From Myxococcales bacterium (GTDB lineage: Bacteria; Myxococcota_A; Polyangia; Polyangiales; Polyangiaceae), in the NCBI GenBank assembly GCA_021847645.1, contig JAJZQG010000032.1, positions 1 to 48,521 of the forward strand: a stretch of 48,521 nt of DNA, written 5' to 3'. Positions 1-6,887 of this stretch are shown here, piece by piece. The number at the start of each line of letters is the position of its first letter. Positions within the stretch are counted from its first letter, which is position 1. Both the position numbers and the translations under genes were made by a program. The notes below the pieces were generated by a model. It saw only the letters and a program-made list of their open reading frames with translations. It did not search any database and had not been told where the DNA came from.

Positions 1-645
1 CGCCTTGAGGTCACGCTGCGCAAGCGCGAAATCGACACGAAGAACCTCGACCGGAAGCTGTTCGACTTCAACGAGGCGCCGCACCTGTACGCCGATCGCC
101 TCGAGCATGTGAACGATATCGTTACCGCCTTGCTTCAGGGCGAGCGGCTGCAGGTCACCCACGGCGCCGTCGGGCAGTACAAGAAGACGTTCGTCCTCGA
201 GCCCTACACGCTCCTGGTCTACAAGAAAGGCCTGTACCTCGCAGGCTACAGCCAGCACCACCAGAGCGTGCGCACGTTCTCGCTCGACGGCTTCCGTGAG
301 ATCGAACGTCTCAAGAAGGACCGCTTCGAGTACCCGAAGGACTACCACCCCTCGCAGCTCTTCGAGGGGAACTTCGGGCTCATCGGCGGGCCGCGCACGC
401 ACGTGCGGTTGCTCTTCGACGCGAGCGTCGGCCGCTACGTGCGGCGCCGGCGATGGCACCCGTCGCAGAAGATCACGAAGACCGAGCGCGGCGTGGAGCT
501 CGCCATGGACGTCTCCGGCACGGTGGAACTCACGTCGTGGATCCTCGGCTGGGGCTCCAAGGTCGAGGTGCTCGAGCCGGAGAGCTTGCGCGAGGAGATC
601 GCGGCGGAGGCGGCGCGGGTTGTGGAGAAGTACGCGATCGGATGA
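1..645 (+). CDS. WYL-domain transcriptional regulator, 5'-truncated by the window
   Basis: The frame is open from base 1 to the TGA at 643-645, so only the C-terminal ~214 residues are seen and the start lies upstream. A WYL-like core is visible in LVYKKGLYLAGY, followed by SVRTFSLDGFREIERL. A WCX-like C-terminal domain follows (HVRLLFDASVGRYVRRRRWH to EIAAEAARVVEKY). Proteins of this family usually have an N-terminal HTH and act as ligand-sensing DNA-binding regulators, often near defence or mobile genes. The HTH cannot be checked here, and target and ligand are unknown. The gene converges on the leftward operon ending at 676. Confidence 0.8.
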   Translation, partial: RLEVTLRKREIDTKNLDRKLFDFNEAPHLYADRLEHVNDIVTALLQGERLQVTHGAVGQYKKTFVLEPYTLLVYKKGLYLAGYSQHHQSVRTFSLDGFREIERLKKDRFEYPKDYHPSQLFEGNFGLIGGPRTHVRLLFDASVGRYVRRRRWHPSQKITKTERGVELAMDVSGTVELTSWILGWGSKVEVLEPESLREEIAAEAARVVEKYAIG

Positions 646-675
646 ATCATCCAGCCTCGGCCACCCGCGCCGAGA

Positions 676-1089
676 TCAAGGCGGACCTGCTCGCCCGTGG
701 ACGTCCTGTGCTGCCCGAAGCAACAGCGCGATCTCGTGTTGCCACGTAGGCGCGAGGCCGAGTTCGAGGCCGACACGGAACGTGCAACGGCCGACCACGC
801 CCTCCCACGGAAAATCCCGCCGCTGCGCCTCCGAGACGAACCCGACGAAAGAGGCTCTCACCTCGGTCCATGGCACCTCATCGGGCATGATGATGTCGAG
901 GTAGCTGCGGACTCGATTACCACCGGGAGGTACAGGTGTTGATGACGCCGCGAGCTCACCCGGGTTTTCGTCGGGGATCCCCGCTGGCGGCAGCCCGACC
1001 CAGATGTACGGACCGTGTCGGTAGCAGAACGCGTTGATGCCTTCGGCCTTCGACGCGGGACGCACAACGTGGTGGGCGGTGATGTACAT
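676..1089 (-). CDS. Hypothetical protein, last gene of the leftward accessory operon
   Basis: This 137-residue protein starts MYITAHHVV. The start is chosen because its ATG overlaps the upstream stop as TGATG at 1087-1091, typical of translational coupling; a start further upstream at 1116 would overlap the neighbour more. It has no signal peptide or transmembrane segment. Aromatic and charged stretches (YRHGPYIWVGLPPAG, SYLDIIMPDEVPW) suggest a compact soluble domain. I do not recognise the family. Its place behind a Tse2-like gene and an acidic small gene makes an immunity or accessory role possible, but that is inference from context only. Confidence 0.6.
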   Translation of the reverse strand: MYITAHHVVRPASKAEGINAFCYRHGPYIWVGLPPAGIPDENPGELAASSTPVPPGGNRVRSYLDIIMPDEVPWTEVRASFVGFVSEAQRRDFPWEGVVGRCTFRVGLELGLAPTWQHEIALLLRAAQDVHGRAGPP

Positions 1090-1358
1090 CAGGCCGCCTT
1101 CTTTCGCGGGAGACACCGGCTTCCCGCATCGACTGCCTCGTCCATCTCGTCGAGATCGGTGGGCGCGCCGGGAACATGCTGAGCCGAAAAGGCCCTCTCG
1201 GATTCAGCCTGCTCTTCGTCCGTCATCTCCCACCAGCAGCGTTCGAGCTCAGCCGCTGCCGCAGATTCCTCATCTTGGGGTAGCGGACCGCCGGCAAACT
1301 CACGCCTCAGCAACAGGTCGCTCATCAGCTCGCTGAATCGCCTGGCAGCGCCGATCAT
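1089..1358 (-). CDS. Small acidic protein, possible immunity or antitoxin partner
   Basis: This 89-residue protein starts MIGAARRFSELM. The ATG at 1356-1358 overlaps the upstream TGA as ATGA, which decides the start over upstream Met codons. It is rich in Glu and Asp (DEESAAAAELE, EMTDEEQAESER) and probably mostly helical. It lies directly downstream of and coupled to the Tse2-like gene, the position expected of a neutralising partner. No known antitoxin motif is recognised, so the role is inferred from position, size and charge. Confidence 0.6.
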   Translation of the reverse strand: MIGAARRFSELMSDLLLRREFAGGPLPQDEESAAAAELERCWWEMTDEEQAESERAFSAQHVPGAPTDLDEMDEAVDAGSRCLPRKKAA

Positions 1359-1765
1359 GGTTCGCGCCTCCATTCTGGGCACGTTGCGGCCAACGCCGCC
1401 CGATACTCGACAAGCGCCACCGAGACGACGGGTTCCACGAACCCGTGCTTCTTCGGTCGCTTCGGATCAGGTCGATAGGAGAGCCGCGGGGCGAGGTTCG
1501 AGATGGCCAACGAGAACAGCGGAAGCGCACCTCTTCCGCCCAAGTTGAGGGGCAACAAGAAGAACGGAAGGTTGCGCGGGCTGTCCGGGCTCACCGACAT
1601 GCCACCGCGCCCTGGCGCCACAACCCCTTCCGTGTCGGGCTTGATGTCGATTGGCACGCGCGCCCCGAGCATGTTGTCGCCATCGCCGCAGACCGGACGG
1701 CCATCGCCATCCACGATCATCACGCGGTACAAGGTCGTGGGCTGGGCGTTCGGCTGGGCTTGCAT
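1355..1765 (-). CDS. Tse2-like ADP-ribosyltransferase toxin candidate
   Basis: This 136-residue protein has an N-terminal LYRV (12-15), a central GGMSVSPD (54-61) followed by NLP, then LNLGGRG, HGFVEP (107-112) and a terminal AALAAT...EW. From memory this order of motifs fits the Tse2 toxin family, which has an ADP-ribosyltransferase-like fold: LYRV near the start, GGMSVS in the middle, HGxxEP and a final Trp. The family includes type VI effectors and chromosomal toxins with a small neutralising partner. Here the coupled 89-residue gene downstream is the natural candidate partner. It has no signal peptide. The family call is pattern-based and unverified; otherwise it is a hypothetical protein. 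Confidence 0.6.
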   Translation of the reverse strand: MQAQPNAQPTTLYRVMIVDGDGRPVCGDGDNMLGARVPIDIKPDTEGVVAPGRGGMSVSPDSPRNLPFFLLPLNLGGRGALPLFSLAISNLAPRLSYRPDPKRPKKHGFVEPVVSVALVEYRAALAATCPEWRREP

Positions 1766-1823
1766 TCCGGTTGGATCGTAGCGTGCTCAGCGCGAGAAGA
1801 CCAGCGTGCGATCACGCCATGCT

Positions 1824-2546
1824 TCAAGATGAGCGACGCCGGCGCGATCGGACGCGTGGCGGATCATCCACCATTGGGTCTTGCTGCGGAGGTGGTGGCG
1901 GCGCTCGCCGCTGAGCCTCGAACTCCTCGCGTATGCGCTTGAAGTCTCTGCACAACGGCTGCGGATATCGGGCTCGACCGTACGCGTTGTCCTTGGCGAT
2001 GGTATCGAGCATGTGCATCTGACTGATCGACAGCACGCCGGGTCGATCATAGAAGCGAAACGCTTCTCGAGCGATGTTGGCCGCGAGCGCCGGGAACAAC
2101 GCAACGGCTTCTTCGGCATCGGTCGGCAGCATTGCGCTGGCCAAGCGTTCGAGAAGCTCCGGAGACTCGCCCTCCTCAGGTAGGAACGGTCCGATTTCGC
2201 CAGCGAGGTTGCAGACTTTCGCGCCCTCCGATTCGAGCACTCGTTCAATCCAGTCGTGCTGCTGCGAAGGGAACGTCCCCCACGCAATCCTCATCGCCAC
2301 GTGCTTGTACGTGCCGGCCCTGATCGCGTGGACCAAGCGCGCAAGCCCGTGCATGGTTCGCGGGTCGTCGGAGGGCGGGAAGTTCATGTCGATGAACACT
2401 TCACCGGGCTGCACACGACCACCCCAGTGCTGACCAAGCCACCTGAGTGATCGGATGATCACACGGTGCTGTATTTCGATCAGGTACGGTTCGCGCTGGG
2501 CGCCGTGCCCGAACAGGTAGATGGCGCAGGGAATGTCTTTGTGCAT
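1824..2546 (-). CDS. Catalytically dead resolvase-like protein
   Basis: This 240-residue protein has an N-terminal half that reads like a serine-recombinase catalytic fold. CAIYLFG at 7-13 aligns with CAIYTRKS of the recombinase 1.2 kb away, followed by a QH pair, a D..R..L..L...I.AG helix and a terminal GAKVCNL strand. The catalytic Ser position is His or Gly, the preceding Arg is Phe, and the DRLSR motif is replaced by a stretch without those residues, so strand exchange is not expected. The C-terminus is basic and proline-rich (RRAPPPPPQQ, RSRRRRSS). The start is MHKDIP; a TTG start at 2654 is possible, and neither has a strong ribosome site. A regulatory or DNA-binding role is inference. 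Confidence 0.6.
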   Translation of the reverse strand: MHKDIPCAIYLFGHGAQREPYLIEIQHRVIIRSLRWLGQHWGGRVQPGEVFIDMNFPPSDDPRTMHGLARLVHAIRAGTYKHVAMRIAWGTFPSQQHDWIERVLESEGAKVCNLAGEIGPFLPEEGESPELLERLASAMLPTDAEEAVALFPALAANIAREAFRFYDRPGVLSISQMHMLDTIAKDNAYGRARYPQPLCRDFKRIREEFEAQRRAPPPPPQQDPMVDDPPRVRSRRRRSS

Positions 2547-2756
2547 CGCTCGGGTGTTTGCGGTGGTGGGTCGATCCGAACCGCGCCTTGGATTGTACGA
2601 GGAAACGGTCGAGCGCTCCCGATATTCCAGCGGAGGCTGACCGCGCAGTTCCAAGCATCGCGCGCCTCGCTGGGCGATGGCGCCAGCCTACGAAAACCGA
2701 CGCGACCAGTTCATTCCTCCGTCCCATCGCCGCCCCTTCGTCCGCGTTTCTCGGGC

Positions 2757-2942
2757 ATGCACACGCAGCCCGATCCATCGATCGCTACCCCTGAAGACGA
2801 GCCCCTGGCCGACGTACGTCGGCGCCGCCACGAAGCCGCCGACACCCTCGCTGAGACGCTGCTCGTCATGTTCATCCACGAACAGCGCGCACGCCGCGAG
2901 CAGAGGCTCTCGCTTGACCAGATCCGAGGCGAAAATGCCTGA
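2757..2942 (+). CDS. Small hypothetical protein, first gene of the recombinase operon
   Basis: This 61-residue ORF starts MHTQPDPSIATPEDEP and continues with a charged helical segment (ADVRRRRHEAADTLAETLL). Its TGA at 2940-2942 overlaps the next start at 2935, so it fits the coupled pattern of this operon. No clear ribosome binding site precedes the ATG and I recognise no family. It could be a real leader gene or a chance frame. Confidence 0.45.
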   Translation: MHTQPDPSIATPEDEPLADVRRRRHEAADTLAETLLVMFIHEQRARREQRLSLDQIRGENA

Positions 2943-3582
2943 GGAATCTCTGGTTCTCACCTTGTCTTCTACTGGGGAAGAAGCCGTCATGGGCAGGTCT
3001 CGCGAGCCCGACGCTCGCGAACAAGGAGCCTCGATGAAGACGATCGAAAGCGCGCACGCGAGCCTTCTGCTGATCCGCGATGTGCCGGCGCAGTTGGCCG
3101 CGCTGGAGACCATGACAACCCCCGCCCTCGTCGCCGCGTACCGAGAACTCTACGGCGAACCGACCCGCACGCGGAACGTGCCGTACCTGCGCAAGCGGCT
3201 CGGGTACCGAGTGCAGGAACTCGCGTACGGTGGGCTTCCGGCTAGCGCTCTCGCGAAGATCGCCGAACTGGGTGACGGCATTCCGGAGCGCTGGCGGATG
3301 CGGCAAGCGGAGAAGGCCGGTCTGATCGAGGCGCCGCCACCGGCCGCGGAGCCGCGCGACCCGAGGATCCCGCCGGTCGGCACCGTCCTGCGGCGCGTCC
3401 ACAACGGCAACACGCACGAAGTGCTCGTCTGCGCCGAGGGCTTCGAGCACGCGGGCACTCGCTTCAAGACGCTTTCCGCGGTCGCGCGGCACATCACAGG
3501 CACGCCGTGGAACGGGTTCCTCTTCTTCGGTTTGTTGAAGAAGCCCGGCGATGCGCCGGTCACGGAGGAGAACGCGGCATGA
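2935..3582 (+). CDS. DUF2924 family protein
   Basis: This 215-residue protein carries the DUF2924 pattern. AAYRELYGEPTRTRNVPYLR is followed by KRLGYRVQELAYGGL, then PVGTVLRR, a CAEGFEHAGTRFKTLSAVA strand-helix and HITGTPWNGFLFFGL near the end. DUF2924 genes are commonly found directly upstream of large serine recombinases in prophage-like or integrative modules; their biochemical role is unknown. GAGGC precedes the ATG at 2935 at suitable spacing. Met codons at 2989 and 3034 are alternative starts, and the family core begins after 3034. The stop overlaps the next gene as ATGA. Confidence 0.8.
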   Translation: MPEESLVLTLSSTGEEAVMGRSREPDAREQGASMKTIESAHASLLLIRDVPAQLAALETMTTPALVAAYRELYGEPTRTRNVPYLRKRLGYRVQELAYGGLPASALAKIAELGDGIPERWRMRQAEKAGLIEAPPPAAEPRDPRIPPVGTVLRRVHNGNTHEVLVCAEGFEHAGTRFKTLSAVARHITGTPWNGFLFFGLLKKPGDAPVTEENAA

Positions 3583-3767
3583 GCGACGTCCCATTTTACC
3601 GAACCCAGATGGGCCATCGCTTCTACGAGTCGACGGCGCCATCGCTCGTGCGCGAGCTGGCGCGCCTCAACGACAACCTGGAGCGGTTGCTCGAGCTCGT
3701 CGAACGCGATGCGGCCCAGGCCGACACCGCATCTCGACGAGAACCGAACGAGGAGCGTTCTCCATGA
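3579..3767 (+). CDS. Small coupled protein between DUF2924 and the recombinase
   Basis: This 62-residue protein starts MSDVPFYRTQMGHRFYEST. Its ATG overlaps the DUF2924 stop (ATGA at 3579-3582) and its own stop overlaps the recombinase start (ATGA at 3764-3767). Coupling on both sides supports a real gene. The central LVRELARLNDNLERLLELV is a short amphipathic helix that could form a coiled coil. No family is recognised. A recombination accessory role is inferred from position only. Confidence 0.65.
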   Translation: MSDVPFYRTQMGHRFYESTAPSLVRELARLNDNLERLLELVERDAAQADTASRREPNEERSP

Positions 3768-5332
3768 GCAAGCGGCATGCTGCGCCAGCTTCGGCACCCG
3801 AGACGAAGCGCTGCGCTATCTACACGCGCAAGTCCACGACGATGGGGCTGGAGCAGGACTTCAACTCGCTCGATGCACAACACGAGGCGTGCGCCGCCTA
3901 CATCCGTCGTCAGACAGGCTGGACCGTCGTCGACGAGAGCTACTCCGACGGCGGCTTCACTGGCGCGAACATCGAGCGCCCCGCATTCCAGCGCCTGCTC
4001 GCTGACATCGACGCGGGGAAGATCGACGTGGTCGTGGTCTACAAGGTCGACCGACTGTCGCGGTCGCTCATGGACTTCGCGAAGGTGATGGAGCGCTTCA
4101 ACGCGGGCGGCGCTTCGTTCGTGTCGGTGACGCAGAACTTCTCGACCGCCGACGCGATGGGCAGGTTGACCCTCAACATGTTAATGTCGTTTGCTGAATT
4201 TGAGCGCGAAATGATAGCCGAACGCACGCGCGACAAGATCGCGATGTCGCGTCGGAAGGGCAAGTGGACCGGGGGCCCGGTGCCGTTCGGCTACAACGCG
4301 AAGGACAAGCGCCTCGTCGTCAACGAGCTCGAGGCATCGATCGTACGCGAGGCGTTCGCGCTCTTCCTGCAGCATCGGCGCATCTTCGCCGTCGCGAGCG
4401 CGCTGAACGAACGGGGCCTTCTGCCGCGAGGCTGCGCAGCACGGCCCGCGAAGCATGGCCTTCGGTGGACCAAGGATTCGATGGCGCGGCTGCTGCGCAG
4501 CCCGATTTACGCGGGGCAGATGATGTACGGCGACGAGCTGTACGCTGGCGAGCATCCACGGCTCGTTGACGACGCCACGTTCCGACGAGCCCAACGGATC
4601 CTGGAGGGCGCGGAGCGCGAGCTTCGCTTCGGTGGCCTCAACCCGGACTACGTGCTTCGCGGGCTGCTTCGCTGCGGAAGCTGCGGCGACCCGATGACGC
4701 CCGCGTCGACGAGGAAAGGCAAGGGGCTCTGGCGTTACTATCGCTGCAGCGGGCGCGACAAGCACGGAAAGGGGGTGTGTCAGGCAAAGCCCTTGCCCGC
4801 GGGCGCCATCGAAGGATTCGTCGTCGAGAGGATCGCCGAGGCCACGCGAGACGGATCGCTCGCGACCGAGGTGAAGGAGCTGCTCGATGCTCGCATCAAG
4901 AAGAAGCGCGCCGAGATCGCGGAGCTTCGCGGCACGCTCCCCGGCCGCGTGGCCGACGCCGCTGCAAACGCCGCGCGATATAGCGAGGATTTGCTCAAGT
5001 TTGAAGGCCGTGCGCGCGAGCTGATCGAGAAGAAGCTCCGCGTCGAGGCCGACAGGCTTGCCGCCGCCGAACGCCAGCTCGCGAAGACCGAGCGCGATCT
5101 GCTCGACCTGCATGATGCCTCGATCGAGGCCGACTGGGTCGCCGGAGCGATCGCGAATTTCTCCAAGGTCTGGGAGCTGATGACGCCGGAGAACCGCTGC
5201 CGGCTGATTCGCGCGCTGGTCGCGTCCGTCAAGGTCTACCAGGATTCAAGCAAGGTCGAGATCGTGCTCGTGGATTTCGCTCCGGAGCCACAGGCAACGC
5301 AACGTGGTGACGAACCCACCGAGGCGGCATGA
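3764..5332 (+). CDS. Large serine recombinase (site-specific integrase/resolvase)
   Basis: This 522-residue enzyme cuts and rejoins DNA through a Ser-5'-phosphate intermediate. The resolvase domain spans ~16-160, with nucleophile S24 in YTRKS, the VDRLSRS motif at 95-101 and the FEREMIAERTRDKI helix. The recombinase domain follows (~168-290; GGPVPFGYN at 170-178). A zinc ribbon has C304, C307, C328 and C339. A long charged coiled-coil region (~370-450) and a C-terminal domain complete it. This matches full-length phage-type and transposon-type enzymes. Start MSKRHAAP is fixed by the ATGA overlap at 3764. Codons in 4176-4226 (TTA, TTT, GCT, GAA, ATA) are unusually AT-rich for this gene. The attachment site and mobility of the surrounding DNA are not visible. 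Confidence 0.95.
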   Translation: MSKRHAAPASAPETKRCAIYTRKSTTMGLEQDFNSLDAQHEACAAYIRRQTGWTVVDESYSDGGFTGANIERPAFQRLLADIDAGKIDVVVVYKVDRLSRSLMDFAKVMERFNAGGASFVSVTQNFSTADAMGRLTLNMLMSFAEFEREMIAERTRDKIAMSRRKGKWTGGPVPFGYNAKDKRLVVNELEASIVREAFALFLQHRRIFAVASALNERGLLPRGCAARPAKHGLRWTKDSMARLLRSPIYAGQMMYGDELYAGEHPRLVDDATFRRAQRILEGAERELRFGGLNPDYVLRGLLRCGSCGDPMTPASTRKGKGLWRYYRCSGRDKHGKGVCQAKPLPAGAIEGFVVERIAEATRDGSLATEVKELLDARIKKKRAEIAELRGTLPGRVADAAANAARYSEDLLKFEGRARELIEKKLRVEADRLAAAERQLAKTERDLLDLHDASIEADWVAGAIANFSKVWELMTPENRCRLIRALVASVKVYQDSSKVEIVLVDFAPEPQATQRGDEPTEAA

Positions 5333-5862
5333 GCGCCCCGACGACGGTCCCACCGCCGGATCCAGACGCAGCGCCGAAGGAGCACCGACGTGTGCTGATG
5401 GGCACGCTGTGTCGCAACCCCAGCTCGCCGGTGACCTTCACCGAGGAGGCGCCTCCCCCAAAGCCCGAGCCCGTGCGCCGTCCGGCGAAGGTCGCCCGAA
5501 TGCTGGCGCTCGCGCACCACATCCAGAACGCGATCGACCGGGGCATGGTGGCCGACCGCGCCGCCGTTGCGCGGAAGCTCGGTTTCACGCGGGCGCGCAT
5601 CACGCAGCTGCTGGACCTGCTGCTGCTGGCACCAGACATCCAGGCCCGCGTGCTCGAGCTCGAGGCGATCGACGGCGTGGAGCCGATGAGCGAGCGGGCG
5701 TTGCGGGCGGTGGCGCACGCGGGGAGCTGGGTGGAGCAACGAGGGGCGTGCGCGTTGCGCCGCGATTGCCCGCACTTGGCCACCGGTGGCGGGGCAAGCG
5801 GTGCGACGTCGCCTCGCTTGGCAGGCGGTCAGGCGTCGGTGCGAGGGGCGAACCCCGCCTGA
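5329..5862 (+). CDS. HTH accessory protein of the recombinase operon
   Basis: This 177-residue protein is coupled to the recombinase by ATGA at 5329-5332. Residues ~55-120 hold a helix-turn-helix: KVARMLALAHHIQNAIDRG, then ADRAAVARKLGFTRARITQL and MSERALRAVA. This resembles ParB/KorB-like or resolvase-linked HTH proteins, so DNA binding is likely. The proline-rich N-terminus (VPPPDPDAAP) and the Ala/Gly/Arg-rich last ~45 residues look disordered. The tail could reflect readthrough after a frameshift, since it has no clear structure. The exact role, such as directionality factor or operon regulator, is unknown. Confidence 0.7.
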   Translation: MSAPTTVPPPDPDAAPKEHRRVLMGTLCRNPSSPVTFTEEAPPPKPEPVRRPAKVARMLALAHHIQNAIDRGMVADRAAVARKLGFTRARITQLLDLLLLAPDIQARVLELEAIDGVEPMSERALRAVAHAGSWVEQRGACALRRDCPHLATGGGASGATSPRLAGGQASVRGANPA

Positions 5863-5907
5863 GCGACGACGAGGACAAAGTCATCGAGTGATCGACGTCG
5901 GTTCGGC

Positions 5908-6459
5908 CTATCGACCGAAGACCTTCGCAGCACGAGCCACCGCTAGCGCGGCGTCGAGGAACCTCAACGCTTCTTCGCTCTTCCCAGAGGAAATCATGGA
6001 GAGGGCAGCTGTCATCAGGGCGACCAGGGCCTCATCGCCATCGTCACGCATCGCAGCCCAAAAGGCGTCAACGCCGCCCTCGCTGAACGCGGCTGCGAAA
6101 CCGGCGTCGATGCCCTTTTCTCGAAGCGCCTCAAGTCGTTCGATCACGGCCAAACGAACGAGATCGCCCCGCCCGGAACCCTGACCGCCGGCAGTTGGTC
6201 GATCCGACGCGAGAAGTTCCGTTGGCGTCGTTCCGAGAGCACTAGCGACGCTCACGAGAACGCTCAGCGTTGGATTGGCCTTGGCAGCTTCGAGCCTGCG
6301 AACGTGCGCCGGCTCTACGGCAAACTTCTCCGCCGCTTGCTCGAGCGTCCACCCACGCGCCTCGCGTTCAGACCGAACCCGGCGACCGAGTCGCGCGATC
6401 TGCACCTTGAACGCCGTGCGCTCCTTGTGGTGCTGCGTTTTCGGCGATGGCCGCGGCAC
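5908..6459 (-). CDS. XRE-family transcriptional regulator
   Basis: This 183-residue protein has an N-terminal Cro/C1-type HTH at ~24-84: LGRRVRSEREARGWTLEQAA, then EPAHVRRLEAAKANPTLSVL and SALGTTPTELL. The C-terminal ~90 residues are helical and unrecognised, probably for oligomerisation or ligand binding. The likely promoter carries GTGTCA, 17 bp, then TATGAT inside the palindrome at 6497-6510, which would suit autorepression. It may control the neighbouring recombinase module or the first exported-protein gene; both are inference. The gene runs convergent to the recombinase operon with a 45-bp gap. Confidence 0.85.
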   Translation of the reverse strand: MPRPSPKTQHHKERTAFKVQIARLGRRVRSEREARGWTLEQAAEKFAVEPAHVRRLEAAKANPTLSVLVSVASALGTTPTELLASDRPTAGGQGSGRGDLVRLAVIERLEALREKGIDAGFAAAFSEGGVDAFWAAMRDDGDEALVALMTAALSMISSGKSEEALRFLDAALAVARAAKVFGR

Positions 6460-6887
6460 TCCTGGGGACAGACCACAGGAGCGCGCCTGCTATCGAGATC
6501 ATATATGATCCTGCGTGCGTTGACACGCATCAAGCAGGCCCGGTAGCATCAACGTGTGCGTCGACTTACCCATAGATCGCGAGCAGGACCGACGCGTCGG
6601 CGAGATCGACGATCGTGCATCTCAACGGTGAAGTATCATCCGGGGCTGCGACGAGGCGCGAGAGGCCCGTTCTTCGGGGCGATGGAGTAGCGCACGGTTC
6701 GCGAGCGGCGATGGCGTGACACATGGAAGGGCAGGGGATGATGGACTTCCGGCAGATCAGAGGAACCGCGTGGGCCGCCGCAGCTAGCCAGGCGGCGATT
6801 GTGCCGGCGCCACTGACGACAGCACGTGGCGACACGAGTTCGTGCCGAGACGAAGGGGCTTGGCGCGATTCCGAAAGGCAGGGCGCG
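6460..6887. other. Intergenic region with divergent promoters
   Basis: This 428-bp gap separates the leftward XRE gene from the rightward Kelch-like lipoprotein gene. Besides the XRE promoter it holds a rightward candidate: TTGACA at 6520-6525, an 18-bp spacer and TAGCAT at 6544-6549. That would give a ~330-nt leader for the lipoprotein operon. Open frames in the gap, including one from 6723 in frame with the lipoprotein, lack coding character. I see no RNA gene. Confidence 0.4.
6487..6526 (-). promoter_or_regulatory. Probable XRE promoter with palindromic operator
   Basis: The perfect 14-bp palindrome GATCATATATGATC lies at 6497-6510. Read on the minus strand it contains TATGAT, preceded at 17 bp by GTGTCA, a reasonable sigma-70-like pair upstream of the XRE gene. 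An operator covering the -10 element would allow autorepression. Binding is not demonstrated. Confidence 0.45.

Larger units (their letters stand above)
2757..5862 (+). mobile_element. Serine-recombinase module, element boundaries not found
   Basis: Five genes are chained by overlapping stop and start codons and end with a large serine recombinase and an HTH protein. Together with the neighbouring Tse2-like/dead-resolvase operon and the XRE gene, this is the makeup of an integrative element or prophage remnant. No flanking direct repeats, tRNA integration site or structural phage genes are visible within 1-6.9 kb, so limits and activity are unknown. Confidence 0.35.

Noticed and set aside
6723..6887. 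N-terminal extension of the Kelch-like lipoprotein.
   Set aside because: It would place the signal peptide internally; the Met at 6888 gives a proper lipoprotein signal.
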